Below, in pieces: positions 16,608 to 25,398 of a stretch of 64,000 nt of DNA. The DNA lies in the NCBI GenBank assembly GCA_044238845.1, contig JBIICN010000016.1:1-64000 (forward strand), written 5' to 3'. The notes beneath the pieces were generated by a model that was not told where the DNA came from, ran no database searches, and saw only the letters and a list, made by a program, of their open reading frames with translations. The first letter of the stretch is position 1, and each line of letters starts with the position of its first letter. Origin of the DNA: UBA4416 sp044238845. Its GTDB lineage: Bacteria > Bacteroidota > Bacteroidia > B-17B0 > Aurantibacillaceae. Position numbers and translations under genes: made by a program.

Positions 16608-17282
16608 ACTATTTTCGAAATTATTATCTGCTTCAAAAATCATTTCTTGTTGAGTAATTGGATGCTGAATGATTAATTTTGCTGCTTGTAATGCAATGGC
16701 GTTTGGTTTATATGGAGCCATAGAACCATATAATTCATCGCCTAATATGGGGCAATCAATGCTAGCTAATTGTACACGTATTTGATGGTATTTGCCTGTA
16801 TGCAATTGTATGCGCCATAAAAAATAATTACCATATGGTTTTACAGTGTATTCTAATTTTGCTTTTTCGGCGTATTCAGTGCCTTCGGGCACAAGCACGG
16901 CTTTCTTTTTTTCTTTGCGATGCCAATGTTCTAAAACACCACTTTCGGGCACTTCGAGAACCTCAGTGTCCGAATTGGTGACTGAGGCTCTCGAAGTCAA
17001 AGCCACATAATATTTAGCAACTTTCCTTTGTGCAAATTGCTCACTTAAGTTTCTTAAATATTCTTTTTGTTTGGTAAATAGTAGGATGCCACTGGTTACT
17101 CTATCTAAACGATGTAAATGTTGTACATAAGGATTTTTATCTCCCGTTTTTTCCTTTAAATAATTTTTGACTTGATGTAATAAATTGGGATGATTATTTC
17201 TATCAGGCTCCACCATCAAACCAGCTGGCTTGTTGCAAACGAGTAAAATATCGTCTTCGTATATGATTTGCAGCATATTCAC
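16599..17282 (-). CDS. RluA-family pseudouridine synthase
   Basis: 227 residues. Catalytic motif HRLDRVTSGILLFTK (Asp near residue 59) and the C-terminal YHQIRVQLASIDCPILGDELYG are diagnostic. The substrate (tRNA or rRNA position) cannot be read from the sequence; short single-domain members such as this resemble TruC. Residues about 96-111 (SRASVTNSDTEVLEVP) are encoded by a 47-bp palindromic repeat and look like an in-frame insertion in a surface loop before GVLEHWHRK. Confidence 0.92.
   Translation of the reverse strand: MNMLQIIYEDDILLVCNKPAGLMVEPDRNNHPNLLHQVKNYLKEKTGDKNPYVQHLHRLDRVTSGILLFTKQKEYLRNLSEQFAQRKVAKYYVALTSRASVTNSDTEVLEVPESGVLEHWHRKEKKKAVLVPEGTEYAEKAKLEYTVKPYGNYFLWRIQLHTGKYHQIRVQLASIDCPILGDELYGSMAPYKPNAIALQAAKLIIQHPITQQEMIFEADNNFENSST
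16951..16997. repeat. Palindromic repeat inserted in the rluA coding sequence
   Basis: Left arm 16951-16971 and right arm 16977-16997 are inverted copies matching at 18 of 21 positions around GAATT. The ACTTCGAGA...CTCAG pattern resembles dispersed palindromes of the CTTCGA-nn-CTCAG type that I know from many genomes. Confidence 0.65.
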
Positions 17283-17365
17283 TTGACAAAACTAAGATTT
17301 TTAAGTGATTAATCTATCGTTCTATTTAATTCGTATATGAATGAATTTTTAATCAAACATTGCAA

Positions 17366-18355
17366 TTACCTAAATAGCTCAATGTGTCCTTTATACGTTA
17401 TTTCGTTTGTAATAATTACATAAAAATAAGTTCCATTTGCACATTCTTCTCCACTAGTTGTTCTGCCATCCCAAAAATGGTTTTGCTTTTCAGTGTTAAA
17501 AACTTCATTTCCCCAGCGATTATAAATAGTAGTTTTTAAGATATTGTCGCATTTAGTAAAATTGAACACGTCGTTTACTTGGTCTCCATTAGGTGTAAAT
17601 ACATTAGGCATTCTTTCATCCGTATCAAAGTAGGTGTCAAATTCGATACTTGCCGTAGCTCCATAAGAATCAATAGAGGAGTTCTCTATCGAGCATACAA
17701 GTGATATTGTAAGTGGTTGTGGGTTTATTTTATAGATGTTGTTTTTTACAATAGAAAATAGTTCCTTTTGTGTTGCTTTGCATGATGGATATGCAGTAAA
17801 TAGAGAGTATATAGGGAGATAATTTATGTTTACAATACCAAGATCTATCACTGATAAAATGGAGGTTTTAGAAGGATTTAGAATTATTTTTATTAAATGT
17901 GATCCCAAATCGGCCATATACAAAGTGTCGTCTAAAATGGCAAAATCTCCAGCGCAAGCATATCCTATTTTACCAAGAGGTATTGCTTTTGCATTAATAG
18001 TTGATACTTTATATAAACTGTCGAAAGAGTCCATCAATAAATAATTGTCATCCAATGCTACCAGGCCTTTTCCTCCGTTTATGCTTTTGTTATTAACGTC
18101 TGTAATAGTTCCGACAAAAGAACTAGAATTATTTAAATAATCGATTATATATAATCCGATATTTAAACCATATAAGTTATTGTTTGGAGTAACAGCAATA
18201 TCTGAAAAGGTGTTATTTATTAGATGTGATTCTTCGCTACAATCCTTAATAGATAACAATGAAATTGTACCATTTGAATTATTGGAAATAATTTTTACTT
18301 GACAAAATATGGTGCTGAAATAAAATGTCAAACCCAGGCAAAGTAATATTTTCAT
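17366..18355 (-). CDS. Secreted protein with T9SS type-B (gliding-associated) C-terminus
   Basis: 329 residues. Signal peptide 1-18 (ending STIFCQ). The middle is a beta-propeller-like string of short strands with asparagine-rich loops. The last 80 residues are a CHU_C-type sorting tail: MPNVFTPNGDQVNDVF, TTIYNRWGNEVFN, HFWDGRTTSGEECANGTYFYVI. Exported by the type IX system and attached to or released from the cell surface. Ligand unknown. Confidence 0.88.
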   Translation of the reverse strand: MKILLCLGLTFYFSTIFCQVKIISNNSNGTISLLSIKDCSEESHLINNTFSDIAVTPNNNLYGLNIGLYIIDYLNNSSSFVGTITDVNNKSINGGKGLVALDDNYLLMDSFDSLYKVSTINAKAIPLGKIGYACAGDFAILDDTLYMADLGSHLIKIILNPSKTSILSVIDLGIVNINYLPIYSLFTAYPSCKATQKELFSIVKNNIYKINPQPLTISLVCSIENSSIDSYGATASIEFDTYFDTDERMPNVFTPNGDQVNDVFNFTKCDNILKTTIYNRWGNEVFNTEKQNHFWDGRTTSGEECANGTYFYVIITNEITYKGHIELFR

Positions 18356-18623
18356 AGACGTTTCTTTTAAGAATTAAAAGTAGAGGCATTTTTTTTAAAA
18401 ATTATGTCAAATGAACAAGTGATACAATAATTTTGATAGATGGGTGGTTTTTTTGGATAAATGATTATAAGTCAAAAATGTAGGCGGTGAAAAGAGGATA
18501 ATTGTTATGCTATTACATAAATAAAAGTAATTAGTTTCGGTTTTAAAGGCGCTAATATTAAAACTTTAAAATCTCTTTAAATCAAAAAAGGTCCAAGCTA
18601 TGCTTGAACCTTTTTCTTTCATC
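18356..18623. other. Intergenic region left of the element
   Basis: 268 bp of AT-rich sequence without a credible gene. It holds the leader of the minus-strand T9SS gene and, at its right end, the old tRNA-operon terminator (18585-18615). Confidence 0.6.
18585..18615 (-). terminator. Displaced terminator of the tRNA-Gly/tRNA-Leu operon
   Basis: AAAAAGGT-C-CAAGC (18585-18598) pairs with GCTTG-A-ACCTTTTT (18602-18615) with one mismatch. It lies 8 bp past the left copy of the tRNA-Leu 3' part, on the strand of the tRNA genes. If the element is removed, this hairpin directly follows tRNA-Leu, so it is most simply the original operon terminator, now 35 kb away. Confidence 0.75.
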
Positions 18624-18677
18624 TGTACCCCAGACGGGACTTGAACCCGTACGTCCGCGAAGACACAGGATTTTAAG
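18624..18677 (-). repeat. attL: left copy of the 54-bp tRNA-Leu repeat
   Basis: Identical to 53795-53848. Covers the discriminator, acceptor 3' strand, T-arm, variable arm and anticodon loop of tRNA-Leu(UAA), ending at TTTTAAG. Beyond it the sequence (CACACCGCTTAGC) no longer matches the tRNA, so it is not a functional gene. Confidence 0.93.
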
Positions 18678-18862
18678 CACACCGCTTAGCTAACAAAGTC
18701 TCTCAAAAAGGTTCCTTTTTATGCAAAAATAGGCAAAATTGATACAAAATTGCGCTTTTTTATTGCGCACTTTCCGGAGTTCTGTGGTATTTTAAAATTA
18801 AACATACTAAAGGAATTAAAGTGTTTAATAGATTTATCTAATTTTTAGAGCATAATAGCAAA

Positions 18863-19984
18863 TTAATATATTTCAATGACTCTTTTAGGTATCATTAAAT
18901 TCATTGGAATCAAAATACTACCATCATTTAATAAACTTATAAATGGGTATTTACGCAAGTCGATTTCATAACTAGGTAATTTTTGTTCAGTTCTATCAAA
19001 AAACTGAAAGACTTCTTCAAATGCAATACCGTCAAAATAACCTGTCAAGTTGAATGAACTATAGTTTCTAATAAGCCATTCAATATTTTCGTCTTCATTG
19101 TGAAAGAAATCATAATACCTCAAATTCTCCTTATTGATTGATTGTCCAATAAATTCAAGATGTTTAAGTTCAGTTATTATAGGACTCCAAGTTAGTGCTT
19201 TAACTTTACCTTCTATGTTTTTACTATCATCTAATTTTACAGCTAATTTAAAATTTGAAGTCCTTATTAAACTTTGAAATATATGACTTTTTGCAATAAA
19301 AGAATTGCAACTAAAATATTCATCTTTATTCAATTCTTCACCTGATGTTTCTGGGTCTTCAATTAATTGTTCTGGTTTATAACCAACTTCTTCTTCAGTT
19401 ACAAATCTTGTTGCTATCAACCATGATTTTAATTTAACTTTTTTAGCACCCTTTTTTACTATAATATTTTCACATTGCTCTCTCCAAGAATTAACTAGGT
19501 TAGATTTTATGTCTATTTCGCTATGAGTTCCTTTAGCCTCGCCTAAACAAAATTCTTTATCTCCATCAGAAATAAACCAATCCGGAGTATTTCCACCTTT
19601 TTCAGTTCTTAGCAGTTTAAATTCACCTGAAGTAGTGCCAATAAGGTTTTGAATATTGGCAAAATATTTGTACCCATAATATTCAGATAATATAAATCTT
19701 GCAATTCCTCTACCTAATTTTCCACTTTCTCTAATTTTAGATTCTGTGTTATTAGCAATTCCTAAATCTATAAATCTTAATTCGTCTGAATTTGCTAATA
19801 GTTGCTCATACTCATCATAAATTGGATTAGTTCCAATTTTTGGTTCAATTCCATGCGTATCAATATAGGTATGATGAAAGGCTTTTTTTAAATCTATAGG
19901 TAATTTATGTATAGTTCCATCAATTGAAATAGCTTGAATCGGAGGATTGCATTTAATAAAAATTGCATATGTGTGTCTTATCAT
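18863..19984 (-). CDS. PD-(D/E)XK nuclease-like protein
   Basis: 373 residues, soluble. I do not recognise the family as a whole, but residues 88-152 look like a restriction-type nuclease core: helix GKLGRGIARFILSEYYGYKYF, then Pro134-Asp135 (NTPDWFISDGD) and Glu149-Ala-Lys151 (FCLGEAKGTHSE), i.e. PD-x13-ExK. The rest is unknown. Third gene on the minus strand after the GHKL and PRTase-like genes, with a 134-bp gap, so it may be part of the same system or have its own promoter. I infer DNA cleavage as effector role; this is not shown. Confidence 0.7.
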   Translation of the reverse strand: MIRHTYAIFIKCNPPIQAISIDGTIHKLPIDLKKAFHHTYIDTHGIEPKIGTNPIYDEYEQLLANSDELRFIDLGIANNTESKIRESGKLGRGIARFILSEYYGYKYFANIQNLIGTTSGEFKLLRTEKGGNTPDWFISDGDKEFCLGEAKGTHSEIDIKSNLVNSWREQCENIIVKKGAKKVKLKSWLIATRFVTEEEVGYKPEQLIEDPETSGEELNKDEYFSCNSFIAKSHIFQSLIRTSNFKLAVKLDDSKNIEGKVKALTWSPIITELKHLEFIGQSINKENLRYYDFFHNEDENIEWLIRNYSSFNLTGYFDGIAFEEVFQFFDRTEQKLPSYEIDLRKYPFISLLNDGSILIPMNLMIPKRVIEIY

Positions 19985-20118
19985 AATATAAAACTAAATT
20001 CAATATTAATATAAAGCAAATAAAAATTCCATTTTTAATACAGAAGTGTACTAAAATATGGTTATTAATTAGAAGAAAATCGAGTATTTATTGCCATATA
20101 TACTTCTATTAGTTACTT

Positions 20119-22293
20119 TTAATATTGAGTCTTTTTAGAATTATAGTGAATAATATTTATCATAACTGCTATAATATTATCTGTATGATTATTAAACTCT
20201 TCATATAAATAGTTAAGATGTTCTGGTTTTAGGGACATTTTTTGGATGCATAATGCCATTAAAAACTCATATGGTACTGAATCTGGATTATTAGCTTCTT
20301 CAATTGAATTTTTAATTAAATAACACATCCTATTACTTAATGAATCGTCTAATAGATAATTCAGTTCATTAGTTGAAGAAGTTCTAAGTAGAGCAGCTTG
20401 AATTATACCATCATTAAATCTATTGAAGTTTTCTGGGTCCAAAATAAATCTTTCGTATACTGTTTGTTTAACATTGTTACTTATTCTGTAATTATGAATT
20501 ACAGAAAGAATTGTAAAATATAGTACAGCTTGTGATACATTTTCCGGAACCCAATCAGAGAAGTTGAAAAAAGCGAAGTTTTTATTAAGTAATATTCTGG
20601 AACCATCAGATTTATTTAAAAAAACATTGTTTACTAATCCTTCATTGCTAGATAATTCATTAAGCCTATTTTGAAAGTATAATTTAGTTTCTTCTAACAT
20701 TATTGAATTAACTCCATACTCATCAAATCCGTTAATTAATTTCTGTAAAAATACTTTTTCTGATTCCCAAGATATTGTTTCACTATCTTCATTTGGCAGT
20801 AATATTTTATCAATATTTATAAAATTATGAGTGTTGAATTGATATGTGCCATATTGAATTGAACTTTTAATATTCTTAAATGAAATCTCATCATTACATC
20901 TTAAAAAACCATTAAAGTAAATTATCTGTGATGATTCATGAAATCTCAATATTCGACTAACATTCGAAACAACTTTTCCTTCTGAAATACAGGACGAACA
21001 AACTAAAAAACTATTACTGCTTTCGATTTTAGGTATATTATATAGTTCTTTTATGGAAATTGGTGTAACAGGTTTTTTATGAACCGTTTCGTAATATTTA
21101 CAAATTAAGTCAGCTATATGTTTAGATTCGAAAGGGTCTATATATATGATATAACTAATGTTTATTGGTAGTAAATTAAGTAGCAGCTTATTAGTCTTAG
21201 TTTCAAAATAATTTGAATCTTTACTATTCAACTCTCTTAATAATTTACTTATATCAAAATACAAATCTCTAATTTTCCCTTTAGAGTTTTTGCCTTTATA
21301 ACATGATATATAATCGAATTTAAGATATTTTTTAATAAAATCACTTAGATAATCTGGCGCATCATTTTTATTCAATAAAAAACTTGATATTGTTGGAGGA
21401 GAAGGAATAAATTGTTCGTCTTCTAATCGAATTTTAAATGTTCTAAAGGGAAATTTATTTCTGAAATCCTCTGGTTTTTCTGATTGAAAATTTTTCCCTA
21501 AAAACTCAATTCGCTCCAATTTACAAATCGATTTGTATTTAGGGTCTTTGTTTTTATCAAAACTATATAAAACTACTATTTTCGACCAATCAATACCAAA
21601 ATTATTTAATCTGTTTGGTAAAGAGCCATTTATTGATGTAGAAACTAAGAATAGTGAGTTGGCTATATTTTCAATATCATCTTTTTTTATAAAATAAGAA
21701 GAATAACTCTTTACTCTTGGAGTATATGATTCAGCATTATTTGTATTTAATAAAACAATACTTGCATAAATTAATGGAAATATTGAAGGGGTATCGCAAT
21801 AGATTATTTCAGGCTTGTTATTTAAAAGAGGTAATAAAAAAACAGCCAAAATATTAATTTGTTCACTATCAGTAAAAACATTTGCGGTTCTAATAAAATG
21901 CGTTGCATAATTACCTGATGGTAAACTGAAATATGATTGATGATTTGCGTGAAGAACAGGTGAATGTTTTTTGAAAATGAAACTATATATACTTTTAACT
22001 ATAATTGAATATAAATTCGAATCTATTGAATCAGTTTTGTTTTCTAAATATATAGTCCCGTTTTTTTCATAATAAAGCTCTACGATATTAATATTTGATA
22101 AATTAGGTATTCTTTCTTTTGGGATTTGATATTTTATGCCATTGTTTGGCATGAGAATGAATATACTTTCAGGAATATTATTATTTAATAAGTATTTCTT
22201 TATCGGTGATTCTAAGTCAAGATTGTTGTTACAGGCTGATATTGTAATTAAACAAATTGATTTATTTTTATATTTAAAATCTGTAATAATCAT
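20119..22293 (-). CDS. Large protein with two degenerate phosphoribosyltransferase-like folds
   Basis: 724 residues, no signal peptide. Residues 119-140 (QSYFSLPSGNYATHFIRTAN) resemble the opening of orotate phosphoribosyltransferase; EIIYCDTPSIFPLIYAS (162-178) and LFLVSTSINGSL (214-225), followed by a strand at IVVLYSF, match the core strands and PRPP loop but without the two acidic residues. A second copy is seen at YIIYIDPFESKHIADLI (381-397) and FLVCSSCISEGK (429-440), again with Ser in place of the acids. So two PRTase-like modules that probably bind but may not convert a nucleotide-type ligand. The C-terminal 250 residues are unrecognised and mostly helical. Starts 4 bp after the GHKL gene. 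Confidence 0.65.
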   Translation of the reverse strand: MIITDFKYKNKSICLITISACNNNLDLESPIKKYLLNNNIPESIFILMPNNGIKYQIPKERIPNLSNINIVELYYEKNGTIYLENKTDSIDSNLYSIIVKSIYSFIFKKHSPVLHANHQSYFSLPSGNYATHFIRTANVFTDSEQINILAVFLLPLLNNKPEIIYCDTPSIFPLIYASIVLLNTNNAESYTPRVKSYSSYFIKKDDIENIANSLFLVSTSINGSLPNRLNNFGIDWSKIVVLYSFDKNKDPKYKSICKLERIEFLGKNFQSEKPEDFRNKFPFRTFKIRLEDEQFIPSPPTISSFLLNKNDAPDYLSDFIKKYLKFDYISCYKGKNSKGKIRDLYFDISKLLRELNSKDSNYFETKTNKLLLNLLPINISYIIYIDPFESKHIADLICKYYETVHKKPVTPISIKELYNIPKIESSNSFLVCSSCISEGKVVSNVSRILRFHESSQIIYFNGFLRCNDEISFKNIKSSIQYGTYQFNTHNFINIDKILLPNEDSETISWESEKVFLQKLINGFDEYGVNSIMLEETKLYFQNRLNELSSNEGLVNNVFLNKSDGSRILLNKNFAFFNFSDWVPENVSQAVLYFTILSVIHNYRISNNVKQTVYERFILDPENFNRFNDGIIQAALLRTSSTNELNYLLDDSLSNRMCYLIKNSIEEANNPDSVPYEFLMALCIQKMSLKPEHLNYLYEEFNNHTDNIIAVMINIIHYNSKKTQY

Positions 22294-22297
22294 ATAT

Positions 22298-23476
22298 CTA
22301 GGCTGTTATAACTGGAAAGAAAATTGTAAATAAAGTACCTTCTGTTTTGCAATTATTTATTTGTACTTTCTGAGTCGTAAACCAGTTATTTAGTTTGTAA
22401 TTCTCTTTTTTACTTGATTCATTATCATCAAAAGAATCTTGCGTAAAATCTCTATATAGTTTTAAACCATTGGTTCTTATTTTTAAATAACCAGATTTTT
22501 TAAGTAATTTCATAATATTATATAAACCGAATCCTCTTTCGTAAAAGTTTTTTAATTCGCTTGTGTTTCCCTTAATTAAACAATTAATGATAGCATTATA
22601 AATTTCAGTCTGATTTTCAAAATCTTCAAATGTTTTGTTAGCCCATTTTGATGCCAATCCTGGTCCACTATCAAATACTGAAATTTCAATGAAATAGTTT
22701 TCTTTAGTTTCTGATAGATTACAATTTTTCATATAATTAAATAGAGAAACATCATCAATGCAACTATTAAGTAAAACATCTTTTTTGCCATGATGGGCAG
22801 AAATTAATAATCCTCTTACTCCTTGATTAAGAGAATTTCCTTTAATATCCTCTCTACTCCAGAAGTGAGTGTTTTCTATAAGTTCATATATTATTTCACC
22901 AATAAGTTTATTGTTTTCTTGTAAATAAGTTGAAGAATTTGAATTAGAATAGTTTGTAATTACACTATTGAGTATATTCTTTGACAGTTCTATAAATTCT
23001 TTTTTATCTCTCAATACTCCATTTGAATAATAAAATGCCGATGGAAACGGAAACATTGAATGCTGAACACACGGGATAAAAGCTGTATCTCCTTTTTGCC
23101 ACGTATTTTTGTTTAGTAATTCATTTATTTTATTTTTAAGAATATTAGCTACTGGAATTGAAATATTTGTGTGGTCAGATAAAAAAATACCATTCTTGTA
23201 TCCAATACAAGCTGCTACAAAATTCCAATATCTATTAAAAGCAACATCTATTTTGTTATCTAAATCTTGAGTATTATTATCGTAATTAACATACAATTTG
23301 CCTGAACAAAGTCTTCCCCAAGTAATTATTAGCTGAATAATTTCAGCATAAATTCCCATTTGCTTAGTTTTTAAATTTGCAGGTATAAATAAGTCTACAT
23401 CTTTTGAAGCAGTAATTATTTTATATCCTTCTTCAATTTCGTAGTAAGATATGTCGTTACTTAAGCTTAATTTCAT
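22298..23476 (-). CDS. GHKL-fold ATPase
   Basis: 392 residues. The Bergerat ATP-binding site is at the C-terminal half: N-box Glu198-x3-Asn202 (IYELIENTHFWS), G1 box Asp269-SGPG (SVFDSGPGLA), G2 box RGFGLYN (314-320) and the final GT at 380-381 (TEGTLFTIFF). There is no histidine-phosphorylation motif or membrane segment, so it is not an ordinary sensor kinase; Hsp90/MutL/Morc-like or anti-sigma-like conformational ATPases are closer in logic. The N-terminal 190 residues are unrecognised. First gene of the operon with the PRTase-like and nuclease-like genes. Confidence 0.82.
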   Translation of the reverse strand: MKLSLSNDISYYEIEEGYKIITASKDVDLFIPANLKTKQMGIYAEIIQLIITWGRLCSGKLYVNYDNNTQDLDNKIDVAFNRYWNFVAACIGYKNGIFLSDHTNISIPVANILKNKINELLNKNTWQKGDTAFIPCVQHSMFPFPSAFYYSNGVLRDKKEFIELSKNILNSVITNYSNSNSSTYLQENNKLIGEIIYELIENTHFWSREDIKGNSLNQGVRGLLISAHHGKKDVLLNSCIDDVSLFNYMKNCNLSETKENYFIEISVFDSGPGLASKWANKTFEDFENQTEIYNAIINCLIKGNTSELKNFYERGFGLYNIMKLLKKSGYLKIRTNGLKLYRDFTQDSFDDNESSKKENYKLNNWFTTQKVQINNCKTEGTLFTIFFPVITA

Positions 23477-23572
23477 ATTAAGTGGCCTTTTATTTATTTA
23501 GAAAGATAATAAATTTCATTTAAAGCCTATAATAAAATTTATCATTCTTTACATAATATAGTATTATCCTAA

Positions 23573-23591
23573 TCCCGGATTATTCCCGGAT
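23573..23591. promoter_or_regulatory. Tandem TCCCGGAT boxes in a divergent intergenic region
   Basis: TCCCGGAT occurs at 23573-23580 and again at 23584-23591, 11 bp apart (one helical turn), in the 176-bp gap between the minus-strand GHKL operon and the plus-strand HDAC-like gene. GC-rich boxes in very AT-rich surroundings suggest a shared operator. Confidence 0.4.
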
Positions 23592-23652
23592 AAAATAAAC
23601 TTCCTAAAGTCGCCGAAATCTGCTATCTCCGCTTAAATCTAATATTTAAGCC

Positions 23653-24609
23653 ATGTATAAACCGACGATTAAAACCTTTTACAATCACCAACAAGTGATG
23701 GAAAGTAACATTCAGAAATCTTATTCAAAATCACCTTTAAAACCTAAACTGCTATTGAAGCATCTTAAGAGATTAGGATTTTACGATGGCTTTTTAGAAT
23801 TAGAAAATTTTAAACCATTTGATAAATCTGAATTTTTACTTGCTCATTCAGAAGAATATGTAAATGCATTTTTCAAAGGTATAAAACCTTTATGTAATTC
23901 TAATGGCGTTCCTTGGAGTGAAGAACTTGTTACAAGCGTATGTTATACAAATTCTAGTTTATATAATGCCATGCTTTATGCATCTCAAAATCCTGAACAC
24001 ATAACATTCTCGCCTACGAGTGGATTTCATCATTCTTCACCAGAACACGGTTCTGGGTTTTGTACTTTCAGTGGTCAAGTTATTGCATCTGTTAAGTTAT
24101 ATCGAGAATTTGGATTAAGAACTGCCTGGCTTGATTTAGACGGTCATTACGGTAACTCAATAGAGGACTCTCGTTATTTTGTTCCTGATTTGAATCTAGC
24201 GGTTCCATTAGGGTTTAATATTAATCCAACTGGTCAAGGTCAAGAATATTTGAACTCATTAAAATCTAATCTTGAATTTTTAGAAGAAGCCATATTAAAT
24301 AATCAAATTGATTGTGTTGTATGGGCACATGGTGCTGATAGCCATGAGGATGATGATTTAGGAGGTTCTTGTTCAACGGATGATTGGTATGATTGTTCTG
24401 AGATGTTTTATACATGGGTAAAGCAACTAAATGCTAAAAGAAATAGACCCTTACCTGTCACTTTAACGCTTTTTGGTGGTTACAGAAAAGATTTTATTTC
24501 CGTGTTAGAGCTACATTCCTCAGATATTGTTCAGTGTTTACATTATTTATGTGGCAGAGATGTTGAACATTTTCCTGATGTACGAAAAAGTTCATTTGGT
24601 AGAATTTAA
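23653..24609 (+). CDS. Histone-deacetylase-fold amidohydrolase
   Basis: 318 residues. Metal and catalytic motifs of the arginase/HDAC superfamily are present: tandem-His segment PTSGFHHSSPEHGSGFCTFSG (about 125-145), zinc ligands in AWLDLDGHYGN (about 165-175), and WAHGADSHEDDDLGG (about 230-244) with the second Asp ligand. The usual Tyr-containing GGY motif is seen at FGGYRKD. Such enzymes remove acyl groups from lysine, polyamines or small molecules. Here the gene sits on a mobile element, divergent from the GHKL operon and ahead of three unknown genes, so the target may be a protein or metabolite of a conflict system. Confidence 0.85.
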   Translation: MYKPTIKTFYNHQQVMESNIQKSYSKSPLKPKLLLKHLKRLGFYDGFLELENFKPFDKSEFLLAHSEEYVNAFFKGIKPLCNSNGVPWSEELVTSVCYTNSSLYNAMLYASQNPEHITFSPTSGFHHSSPEHGSGFCTFSGQVIASVKLYREFGLRTAWLDLDGHYGNSIEDSRYFVPDLNLAVPLGFNINPTGQGQEYLNSLKSNLEFLEEAILNNQIDCVVWAHGADSHEDDDLGGSCSTDDWYDCSEMFYTWVKQLNAKRNRPLPVTLTLFGGYRKDFISVLELHSSDIVQCLHYLCGRDVEHFPDVRKSSFGRI

Positions 24610-24637
24610 TTAATTGTAAATTTTAATATGATATTTT

Positions 24638-24928
24638 ATGAATATAGAAATGTTTAAGATTATCGATTTTGCTTTTGATAATTATGAAAAGATAAGTGCT
24701 TTTAAATTTGGAGCTGGCGAATTATATATGAAAGTATATTCTAAAAGACCACATGATGATATTTTAAAGCACTTTAAAGCACAGAATTTTAATGTTATTA
24801 CATTAGAACAAACTGAACGTGACCCGAAATTAATTGATAATGATACTGAAGAAGGCATTGAGTTATTTATAGATTTCGATATTCCTAATCGTCCTATGCT
24901 TACTTTTATTTCAAATGAAAGCGAATAA
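24638..24928 (+). CDS. Hypothetical acidic protein
   Basis: 96 residues, soluble, acidic C-terminal half (RDPKLIDNDTEEGIELFIDFD). No domain recognised. It follows the HDAC-like gene by 28 bp in the same direction and precedes two other unknown genes at short spacing, so it is likely part of that operon. Confidence 0.65.
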   Translation: MNIEMFKIIDFAFDNYEKISAFKFGAGELYMKVYSKRPHDDILKHFKAQNFNVITLEQTERDPKLIDNDTEEGIELFIDFDIPNRPMLTFISNESE

Positions 24929-24977
24929 TAATTGCTAAATTTTTAAATCGGTACTCTTATGTGTAATATATAAATAT

Positions 24978-25397
24978 ATGAGACCAATTAAAGTAATTAG
25001 CGGAATATTTTATGCCTACAAAATTTCAGAAATCGGAATTTTAAATTTTCATGCATTAGTTACAGAGGCAGTGTTGAATTCAAATAAAATCAGTACAGAT
25101 GCTTTATTTGAGATTGATGAGGCACCTGTTTATATTACTCATATACCCTATAATAGTGGCTTTATAGAAGAACGTGTTGTATATTACAATACCAATGATG
25201 TGAGCAATTATATCCTTAATGAAACGAGAAAGGATGAAGGGGTAGAATTGTTTTTTAGTAAAAATTTTGTTTGGGATTTTTATTCAGAAACAATTTTAGT
25301 ATTGTCAATTAATATGGTTCAGAATATCGTTACAGTAAATTCTATGGCAATTGATTTGTCGGATTATGAGGATATTTTAGAACCCAACGAGAATTAA
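24978..25397 (+). CDS. Hypothetical protein
   Basis: 139 residues, soluble, beta-rich pattern (VYITHIPYNSGFIEERVVYYN, SETILVLSINMVQNIVTVNS), acidic tail. No domain recognised. The next gene starts one base after its stop codon (TAATATG), so the two are translated together. Confidence 0.68.
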   Translation: MRPIKVISGIFYAYKISEIGILNFHALVTEAVLNSNKISTDALFEIDEAPVYITHIPYNSGFIEERVVYYNTNDVSNYILNETRKDEGVELFFSKNFVWDFYSETILVLSINMVQNIVTVNSMAIDLSDYEDILEPNEN

Positions 25398-25398
25398 T

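Noticed and set aside
18626..18677. Second tRNA-Leu gene at the left end
   Set aside because: Only the 3' part is present; the D-arm and acceptor 5' strand are missing, so it is attL and not a gene.
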